Assembly: GCF_947623445.1 (NCBI RefSeq)
Contig: NC_135245.1
Coordinates: 19,103,501 to 19,167,500 of the forward strand
Source of the DNA: Clavelina lepadiformis
Taxonomy: Eukaryota > Chordata > Ascidiacea > Aplousobranchia > Clavelinidae
DNA length: 64,000 bases
Reading direction: 5' to 3'
Shown: positions 55,816 through 64,000 of the stretch, piece after piece
How positions within the stretch are numbered: position 1 is the stretch's first letter
How the letters are laid out: the number at the start of each line of letters is the position of its first letter
Translations under genes and position numbers: made by a program
Notes under the pieces: model-generated
What the model was told of the DNA's origin: nothing
What the model saw: the letters and a program-made list of their open reading frames with translations, nothing else
The model's database searches: none

Positions 55816-56183
55816 AAGTTAAAATTTTTTTTCCTATTATAGTCAAGTGGGGCAAAAAAATGCAAAATTGACAAACTTTTGATTTTCTCGCTAAAAAATG
55901 GGCCAAAAAGTCAAGTTTTACCCTCTATTGATCAATATTAATATTCCATTGATGTATACAAAAAATTGGGACATTATGTTTATTCTTTTTATTTTTATCG
56001 AATATTTTGTGTTGCTTTTTTTTCCCCAGTGTTTGGGGCAATAAAAACCATGCTCGGGGTAAAAAAAAACAATCAATTTCGACAGCAAATTTTGTTTATT
56101 AAAAGCAACACAAAGCAGAAGAAATAGCAATATATACAGATGAGGATGAAACTGTAACATCTTGTTCAAACAAACAAAAAAGT

Positions 56184-57059
56184 TTATGCATTATGAAGTC
56201 CATATTTGCTTAGGAACACAAATTTTTCTTTCACTTCCTCTTCTTCGGCAAAACCAAAATATGATTTTGCACGTCCGACAGAAGTTAACACTGCGGTTGA
56301 AGGACCCCAAAAACAATTTTCAACGGTGACTATATCTATGTCTTCCTTTGTTTGCCAGTCCCAATACAGTGCATCTTCTGAAGTTGATTTCTTGTCCCAA
56401 AACTTAAATTCAGCTTGCTCAATTTTTCCATCAACCTCGTCTCTGAAGACCTTCAGAAGTTTTCCCCAATAATATGTTTTTGGCTTCTCCCAAAACACTG
56501 CAAAGTACTTTCCAACTTGCTTTTTGTTTATTTCCAATTTAAATGTTCTCTTTTCTTTCTTCTGTTCGTTTACACTTTCTTCAGTTACATCTCTTCTCTC
56601 TTCCTCTACATCTTCCATTCTAACAACTGTGTCTTCTCTTGTTTTGTCATTCATTTCTTCAGATTCATCGTCAGACTCTTCTACCATCTCATCCTCTGTA
56701 TCTACTCTCCTCATGTCTTCATCCATTTGTTTTTGAATTTCCCGCTCCATCCTTCTTTCTATTTCTTCCTCCTCCTCCAAGTACAGTGAATTTATTTCTT
56801 CATCTTCGTCTGCGTTCCTTTTCCTTCTCCCAGCTTTTCTCCTTTTAGCAATTGTTCCATTTGCTTCAAAGTTTTCAACTTGCTCGTTAAATTCTTCATT
56901 TGTTAAAATGCTTCCATTCATCTTCACTCTTTTTTCTTTTTTCTTCTTGTCATTTGTTTGTCGTCCCCTTGATTTTAACACAGTTTCTATCGAAACCGAT
57001 TCATCTTTTGACACAAGCCGTATTTCATACTTCATCCCTTCGGGAGCATGAAGTTGCAA
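56184..57059 (-). CDS. Transposon-encoded acidic protein with C-terminal SH3-like region
   Basis: A 291-residue frame. The N-terminal 90 residues include basic KKKKEKR and RRKAGRRKR stretches (possible nuclear localisation or DNA contact). Residues about 85-170 are Glu/Asp/Arg-rich and likely coiled coil. The C-terminal part reads VGKYFAVFW, YYWGKLLKVF, LYWDWQTKEDID and CFWGP, a small domain often found near the C-terminus of pogo/Tc-type and related transposon proteins. No DDE catalytic core was recognised, so an upstream part may be missing or spliced from 57060-57830. It belongs to the enclosing element. Confidence 0.5.
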   Translation of the reverse strand: MQLHAPEGMKYEIRLVSKDESVSIETVLKSRGRQTNDKKKKEKRVKMNGSILTNEEFNEQVENFEANGTIAKRRKAGRRKRNADEDEEINSLYLEEEEEIERRMEREIQKQMDEDMRRVDTEDEMVEESDDESEEMNDKTREDTVVRMEDVEEERRDVTEESVNEQKKEKRTFKLEINKKQVGKYFAVFWEKPKTYYWGKLLKVFRDEVDGKIEQAEFKFWDKKSTSEDALYWDWQTKEDIDIVTVENCFWGPSTAVLTSVGRAKSYFGFAEEEEVKEKFVFLSKYGLHNA

Positions 57060-58061
57060 CTCATTGATGATGTCCTTTGTTGTTCTGATCCGTGATTGTA
57101 CTGTGGTGCTCGTCGACGGTGTGGAAACAGCTTAAATGTTGCAGATTGATGAGGTGGATGGCATTTCTTCCACATTACTTGACCATTCAGTTTCCTGTGG
57201 ACTGGTCTTTTCCAAAATTGGATTGCCTTCTTCATCGTTTGGAGAAACACAATGCTACCAGGACTGGTTAAACTACTACTGAACAGAGACTTCTGAAACT
57301 GGTAAATGCTTACAAGAAGGTTAAGCTTTTGAATAGCTATTTGGCAGGAGTTCAACAAAGTGGAATGGTACATAAATCAATTAACTACAAAGAACAACAC
57401 AAAATGATTGGAGAGTAAAACTTAACGCTTAACTTCACTCGCTTAACTTAATTTCAAATGAATCATCAGTACATTAGGATTAATGTATTTACTAGAGATC
57501 AGGAAACTGAGACAATGCAAGTAAAGCATTAAAGTGCTAGTTTAATTCCTTATAGCAACCAAAATCGTTCTAAAATGAAAGTTATTAAAGATGGGGTAAA
57601 AAAAAACAAGCACTGGGAAAATAAAAACAACTGTTTTTTTTTGCCCCAACACATTGTGTAGTTTTGGGGTAAAAAAAGACAACATAGAATAGAATGAAAG
57701 GTTAACAGCAATCAAAATTGAAGTACTGGAGTACAATCATACTAAAATATCATGTAGATACACATAAAAAGATTGTGATTTTTAACCATCGTTTTCGATC
57801 CACTAAAAGTTTAGTAAAGAGCAAAAAAAGTTTTTTTGGACCGTTTTTGGGTAAATTTAGTGATTTGCATAGTTCCTGAAGAGTACTTACCTCTAGACCT
57901 GTATTGTATGTTAAAAAACTATGCAAATAAATGATGTTTCTAACCATGCAAAGCTTTTTCAAAAAAATCATTCTTAGGGGGAGTTGGGGGGGCTGTCCTT
58001 TTTTACCCCAAGTACCCCTATGTTTTTTTTTGCCCCAACTGACTATATAATGAAATGACCC

Positions 58062-59516
58062 TCATTTGTTAAACTGAGTGTTTTGGCTGGTTAGCTGGTA
58101 AACTGTTGAGGTTTAGCACAGAAAATGTATCTTAGTATATAGGCCTACAGAACTTAGCCGGACAAGTGTTTTCTATAACATGGTGCATATAACGTTTTAA
58201 AAAAAGAAATCGTAGTTAGCCTATTTTATCTTCATCAATAGACTACATAGGTGTTCAACAATAGAAACTTCCGTTTTGTTGCTTTATTAAAAGACTTACT
58301 TGTAATCATTGTATTGAACTCCACTGAATATTTAATACCTGGTTGTATTGAAATTGCTTGGATATTTGCCAGTGCTGGTTTCTGTAATTTGTTTCTTTAC
58401 AAGCCAACCTGGCAGGAATAATAGGTCAATTTTTCAATTTTAAACATGGAAGATGATTTTACGATCCCAATACATGGTAAGAAAAAGCATAACAAGCTCA
58501 GTTTACTATCGCAATAGTATATATATATGTTTATGTAAAGTTGGTTATGTGGTTTAATTTTGTATACCAGTGTGTGCCCATATAAAAAAGCTTAATAAAC
58601 TTGCAAACTCTGCAAACCATTGTGTCTTATATAACTTGGTTTATGCTTTTCTTTTGACTAGGGGGTCAAATAACCTTTTAAAGTCAAATTACCTCACCCC
58701 CTACTTTCCAAGGAGAGTGGTATTTGGTTTACTTAAGTAATATATTGTATATTACATATTGTTGTGTTGATTTCACATACTCGTGTATTTATAAATTTGT
58801 GATTCACTGATTAAATGTAGGAACAGATAGATGACGATCGCCTGGTGATATATGCATAATTCATTATTACCTATATACATTTCCTCTGTCTGAGTCTCCT
58901 GCATTTATTTATGATATAGGCATACCTGTATTTCCTCGTTTTTGACACACCTTTATATGTAATTTTGTTAGGTTCTACTATGTTATATAATACATTAGTA
59001 TTATTTCTATTATGTATACGGTATACTTTTAAGTTTCTCATGTCAAACATTTCGACTAGCGATGGGATGATCCCAAGTTTTTTAGTGATTGCAACACCAA
59101 TAAGGTATTACATTAAACTTATTCTAATTTGTAACATTTAAAAATTTCTGATTTCCCTCACAGCTTCTATACATGCAACCTCCTCATAATGCTTTTCTTT
59201 AACATTACGTTGTTTCCCGACTAGGCACACGTGTGAATTTAGCTCTTGCAAAATTTACCTAATTTGAGGGTGCTGAAGTCGAATCTGGCGTTATTTTGTT
59301 TCTATCACGTCACGTTTTTGAGATAATATATATGTTCATTATAAAATATTACTGCAAATTAGAAACTGTCTTGAAATGTAGAGGTTGTTTTAATCAAAAC
59401 GGCTGGAACGTTTAATCATGCAAAACACGAACACAAAGCCTCGAAATCATTTAAAAAACATTACTAGAAATCAAACGTTGAACAATCCATTAAATGATAC
59501 AAAAATCCCACAATCG
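58062..59516. other. No gene recognised
   Basis: AT-rich with TATATATA runs. A short frame at 58446-58476 followed by a good donor could be a first exon, but there is no second exon to support it. Confidence 0.35.
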
Positions 59517-60607
59517 TTATGAACTGAAAAATTTACGCTTTAATGGCTTTCGTTTGTGAGTAGTTGTGTAACTTTCTCTCTTCAAGTTCCAGCAGTAAAC
59601 TGCCATCATGTGGCAGTCCCATCGGCCCTGGTAACACTCTTCCATAACTCTAATGTTTTGGTGAAAGCGCTCACCTTGTTCTTCACTGACGTCCCGAAGG
59701 TTTTCAGGAAAGTAATCTAAATGATTTTTCAGAAAATGTGGCTTTATGCTAATATTGCATTTCATTTCTTGCATGCTGGACAACATTTCTTTTGAGAGGT
59801 CTCGATAATTCTCTGCCTTTCTGTTGCCAAAGAAGTTTTTAATGACTAAAGAAAAAGCATTCCAAGCCCTTGCTTCAACTGTGTTCATTGATGCTGCAAA
59901 ATTTGGATCTCTGAGCAGCTGCCTTATTTGTGGGCCACTAAAATCTCCCACCTTTTTCTTTTCTCCACTAAGACTTGGGAAGGCTTGGCAGATGTACTTG
60001 AAGCAATCTCCAGTGTGATCAAGGGCCTTAACATATCATGCTGTTTCCTTGCCCCAAGTTTGATGTGAAGTGGCGGTAGGATGATCTTCTTGGTATCCAC
60101 TAACGGGTTATGAATGATATTTTTCTCTTCAGGTGTTAAACTACTCCTTTCTGGCAACTTATCTTTTATCCAATGTTCATCTTTGGCTCTGTTATCCCTG
60201 TAACAAAGAAAACAAGGGTATTTGGTGTAACTTCCTTGTTGTCCTAGCAGAAAGTTCATCATTTTTATGTCTACACATATCCTCCAGCCATGATCATTGT
60301 ACTTCGTTGCTTCCAGAACATCCTTATCGTTTTCATACGTCTCTTTGAGTGTCGCAGAATGTCCTACTGGAATCGATGCATGTTTATTTCCATTGTGAAG
60401 TAACACACACTTTGAGGCTTTGTTCATAAGCAGATTTAGCATGGTAAGCACACATGTTAAGTTAGTACGATAAGCAGGGTAGTTACTTCCCTCCCCCGTA
60501 GCGCCACCACTGCGGTTTACTGAAGAGCAGGGTACTGTCACAAAAAGCATTGGCCCATTAAGTCTCCAAGGCAGCCGAGGTTTCATCATAGGTAATTTCA
60601 TTAACAA
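59517..60607 (-). mobile_element. Repetitive transposase-like protein family, broken copy
   Basis: Minus-strand coding matches a protein family found in many copies in invertebrate genomes. Recognisable motifs in order are NDHGWRICVDIKMMNFLLG, YPCFLCYRDNRA, LPPLHIKLG, GPQIRQLL, HLDYFPENLRDVSEEQGERF and YQGRWD. The pattern of conserved Asp, Cys, His and Glu is consistent with an RNase H-like transposase, but I cannot name the superfamily. The coding lies in two overlapping frames, so this copy looks broken. Terminal repeats were not identified. Confidence 0.6.
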
Positions 60608-61333
60608 TAATTGAGCTGTTGCTGTTATACGCTCACCGTACCGCCACTAACAAAAGTCAAAAATTGATCAATTTATGAAATTGGGCTAAATACACAGCGA
60701 CAAAAAACTGATGTGATAGAGCAATTCTGAGCTCAGAATTGGATACAGCAACCAAAACTTAGCCCAAATCAGTCATGAAAGTTCATGCCCCAAAAAAATG
60801 GTTTTGTTTTTGTAGACCAGTGTAATATATAGAACAAGAATAACTTAAATAGGATAGATATTATAAAGTTTGTTAATGACTTGATTCTAATTTGTCTTTT
60901 ATTATCAAACACAGTTTTTGTCTTATTTCTGAATCTGATTACTTATACAATGGTCTTGTATCAGATTTCTATTGAACAATAGTGTTCCGAAAATTGAGTG
61001 GAGATGAATTTGATGGGGCATGATATTTTGGCATTTTAAGAATTGAGTCATTCCATGTATAATCAACCAATTTTTTTAAAATTTGTAACCACTACTCTTG
61101 GATTTTGATAATTTCAATATATGTTATAGACCTTGGAAAAAGCCGAAGATTAAAAAAAACATTTTGAAAATATCTCCAGGCGTTTTCGAGTTATTCAAGT
61201 TTGAAATTTTCGCCACACGATGGCTTTTGGCTAGTGAGCACTGGTCACGCTTTATGATTTTCTTTAATATCTTTATTTCTGAAGGTAGAATAATGAAACA
61301 AATGTTGAATTTACCATTTTTGGGGTCAAGGAA
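60608..61333. other. Probable flank of repetitive elements
   Basis: No gene. The inverted repeat on the right may begin within this stretch, because its partner arm is cut by the window end. Confidence 0.35.
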
Positions 61334-61744
61334 TTCATTTAAGCACATAAAAAACCTATATCACACCTCCTTCATGGAGTAAATTAAGTTTTTTCATTAA
61401 TGTCAAAGTTCAAGTTTACGATGCAATTACAAAAATAGCAATCGCATTGGAAACATAATTTTTGCACTTTTGTGTAGCATGGTTCATGTATTTTCATGTA
61501 TCCAAAAATTGGAAACTTGTTTTTTGTCCTTTAGGAATAAAGTTGGTTTTAACAGCAAGCACTATTCTTAAGATTCTCATAAGATATAAAATGCAGATTT
61601 GAGCAATATCGTATAACTGGTCATGCATATATATGCAAGGTTGCAATTCCAAGGCACCTACTGCTAGTGTTTAAAGATTATTCACCAAAAACATTAATTA
61701 CTGCCTGCTAAAGGTGCACTCTGAGAGAGGTTACAGTAAATTTG

Positions 61745-62590
61745 AGTTCCTTTTTTGAACTTGAATTTTGCCTACTCCTATTTTGATTCTTATTATTTTA
61801 TTATTATTATTCTTACTATTATTTTGATTTCATTTATGTATGAAAATGATGAATTTGCCCGCCTAATGCCTGGAATTAAAGATTATGTAAGTGTTTCCAA
61901 AAATTTTCATAAGCAAAAGAAGCTCATTTTGTGCAATTTGAAGGAATTATATGCCACATTTTGTGAAAAATATCCCGAGCTGAAGATTGGATTCTCAAAG
62001 TTTTGTTCACTCCATCCCAAATGGTGTGTCCTCGTATCGTCCAAAGGCACTCATTCTGTCTGTGTGTGTGTATCCAACATCAAAATGCAATCATTCTGGT
62101 TGCTGCTGCCAACAACAATGAAACATACAAAACATTGATTGACAAAATAGTGTGCAGCACGGAGAACAAAATGTGCATGTTGCATCGTTGTGAACAATGT
62201 CCTGGGTCTCAAGCACTAGAAGGCTTTAGGCTTGGACAGTATGATGAGAAACTTGATGATGAAGTCCAATGCCAATAATGGAAGTCTACAGACACGATGG
62301 ATCTTATCACGGGGTTAATGATAAGATTTGAATAGATTCAAGAAATTATAAGAGTTTTGGATGACCTTACAAAGCATTCATTCATAGCTAAATGCCAATC
62401 TAGATACTTAAACTCCAGAAAGAGTTCTTTAACAGATGATACTTGTGTGATTTTGCTGGATTTCGCTGAGAATTACACTTTTACAATCTAAGATGAAGTA
62501 CAAAGCTATCACTGGAACCAGCAGCAATGTACAATCCACTCCGCTGTTGTGTATTATATGCAAGATCACATCTGGTCAGATGTAGGTCTT
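61745..62590 (+). mobile_element. Transposase-like element, plus-strand copy
   Basis: Coding of a widespread repetitive family: ENDEFARLMPGIKDYVSV, LILCNLKELY, KIGFSKFCSLHPKWC, KMCMLHRCEQCPG and LLDFAENYTF. The motif order is that of a DDE-like transposase family common in marine invertebrates; superfamily not assigned. It is truncated and meets an inverted copy near 62580. It looks broken in several places. Confidence 0.6.
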
Positions 62591-63575
62591 TGTAAGCTAG
62601 CTGTCTTAACCAGTCGTTTAACAGTACCTCCAACACCATCACATGGAGATTTCCCGTGACTGGTTGCAAAAAAGGACCAACACGCTTCCTGGTTGAAATC
62701 ACACTTGTGACGGCACAGATTCAGCATATTTTTATAATTTTTATACTGTCCAGCGCGACCGTCCGAGAAATATTCAACTTTAGTAATGGTGCTGGACAAG
62801 CTTGGAATCAATGCAGTGAGTTTGTACAAAAGCCCATGCACAAAAGCTGTCTCATGTGTTAAGTCATCTGAAACAATGCAAAATGACTGTTGGTATCATC
62901 TGTTAAAGAACTCTACTGGAGTTTAAGTATCTAGATTGGCATTTAGCTATGAATGAATGCTTTGTAAGGTCATCCAAAACTCTTACAATTTGTTGAATCT
63001 GTTCATATCTCATCATTAACACCGTGATAACATCCATCGTGTCTGTAGACTTCCATTATTGGCATTGGACTTCATCATCAAGTTTCTCATCATACTGTCC
63101 AAGCAAAAAGCCTTCTAGTGCTTGAGACCCAGCACATTGTTCACAACGATGCAACATGCACATTTTGTTCTCCGTGCTGCACACTATTTTGTCAATCAAT
63201 GTTTTGTATGTTTCATTGTTGTTGGCAGCAGCAACCAGAAGGATTGCATTTTGATGTTGGATACACACAGACAGAATGAGTGCCTTTGGACGATACGGGG
63301 ACACACCATTTGGGATGGAGTGAACAAAACTTTGAGAATCCAATCTTCAGCTCGGGATATTTTTCACAAAATGTGGCATATAATTCCTTCAAATTGCACA
63401 AAATGAGCTTCTTTTGCTTATGAAAATTTTTGGAAACACTTACATAATCTTTAATTCCAGGCATTAAGCGGGCAAATTCATCATTTTCATACATAAATGA
63501 AATCAAAATAATAGTAAGAATAATAATAATAAAATAATAAGAATCAAAATAGGAGTAGGCAAAATTCAAGTTCAA
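62575..63575 (-). mobile_element. Transposase-like element, minus-strand copy
   Basis: Same family as 61745-62590 in the opposite direction, starting with ENDEFARLMPGIKDYVSV and continuing through KMCMLHRCEQCAG to a more C-terminal part absent from the plus copy: VEYFSDGRAGQYKN, CWSFFATSHGKSPCDGVGG and TVKRLVKTASLQRP. The stretch around the DFAENY motif is missing here. Broken copy. Confidence 0.6.
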
Positions 63576-64000
63576 AAAAGGAACTCAAATTTACTGTAAC
63601 CTCTCTCAGAGTGCACCTTTAGCAGGCAGTAATTAATGTTTTTGGTGAATAAATAATCTTTAAACACTAGCAGTTGGTGCCTTGGAATTGCAACCTTGCA
63701 TATATATGCATGACCAGTTTTACGATATTGCTCAAATCTGCATTTTATATCTTATAAGAATCTTAAAAATAGTGCTTGCTTTTAAAACCAACTTTATTCC
63801 TAAAGGACAAAAAACAAGTTTCCAATTTTTGGATACATGAAAATACATGAACCATGCTACACAAAAGTGCAAAAATTATGTTTCCAATGCGATTGCTATT
63901 TTTGTAATTGCGTCGTAAACTTGAACTTTGACATCAATGAAAAAACTTAATTTACTCCATGAAGGAGGTGTGATATAGGTTTTTTATGTGCTTAAATGAA

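Larger units (their letters stand above)
55633..58061 (-). mobile_element. DNA transposon with coding capacity, left end split by a hairpin element
   Basis: GGGTCATTTCAT at 55633-55644 is exactly inverted at 58050-58061. Further in, TATAGTCAAGTGGGGCAAAAAA (about 55838) is inverted, with two mismatches, at the right (ending 58047). At the right these two parts are contiguous; at the left about 190 bp containing the palindrome at 55662-55815 separates them. Together they form a terminal inverted repeat of 35 bp or more. The internal minus-strand frame is described separately. The superfamily is not settled; the C-terminal motif of the protein resembles that in pogo/Tc-type elements. Confidence 0.6.
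61334..64000. repeat. Inverted repeat, arms over 1.09 kb
   Basis: The arm at 61334 to about 62439 is repeated in inverted orientation at about 62909 to 64000, with a spacer of about 470 bp. The last bases of the window match the start of the left arm, so the right arm runs on beyond it. Only scattered single differences and a short GT-repeat length change were seen. The spacer holds the small symmetric junction ACATCTGGTCAGATGT near 62568-62583, where two oppositely oriented copies of one element meet. Confidence 0.9.

Noticed and set aside
58446-58476. Possible first coding exon (MEDDFTIPIH) followed by a GTAAGA donor
   Set aside because: No downstream exon or promoter supports it; 31 bases are too little evidence.
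1-64000. CRISPR arrays, tRNA or rRNA genes
   Set aside because: No regularly spaced repeats, and no cloverleaf or rRNA sequence was recognised by eye; the host is eukaryotic.

Overview
This window looks like nuclear DNA from an invertebrate chordate, most likely an ascidian tunicate. The base composition is AT-rich and the genes have many short GT-AG introns. One gene encodes a chordate-type sarcomeric myosin regulatory light chain, and several genes carry fibrinogen-like (FBG) and complement-control (CCP) modules. The species cannot be named from the sequence alone. Every gene model below was assembled by hand from splice sites; each closes in frame, with exon lengths summing to a multiple of three.

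Layout. 0-2.2 kb: a broken FBG gene on the plus strand, preceded by a hAT-type MITE. 3.4-12.6 kb: a remnant and then two intact tandem copies (540 aa each) of a Golgi-type O-fucosyltransferase-like gene. 13.4-35.3 kb: four intact minus-strand genes for type II membrane proteins ending in an FBG domain. The first (492 aa) has three CCP modules. The other three (425, 430 and 467 aa) have an intracellular N-terminal TIR domain, one membrane span, a stalk and an extracellular FBG domain. An FBG exon remnant at about 36.2 kb suggests a further lost copy. 37.2-38.8 kb: myosin regulatory light chain. 39.2-46.0 kb: an organic anion transporter (SLCO/OATP) whose intron 2 holds nested hAT elements. 47.8-53.5 kb: trans-1,2-dihydrobenzene-1,2-diol dehydrogenase (DHDH). 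55.6-64.0 kb: transposon-derived DNA, ending in an inverted repeat of more than 1 kb that runs off the window.

The most notable content is the TIR-membrane-FBG trio. Its layout resembles FIBCD1-like type II lectin receptors with a TIR signalling or enzymatic domain added on the cytoplasmic side. The FBG exons use the same intron phases (0, 1, 2, 1) in all four intact genes and in the left-hand pseudogene, so different N-terminal modules appear to have been attached to one FBG exon cassette. The 128-bp exon that opens the FBG domain is nearly identical in the three TIR genes while the last exon differs strongly, as expected if exchange between copies and diversification of the binding face both act here. 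The flanking myosin, SLCO and DHDH genes are ordinary conserved genes.
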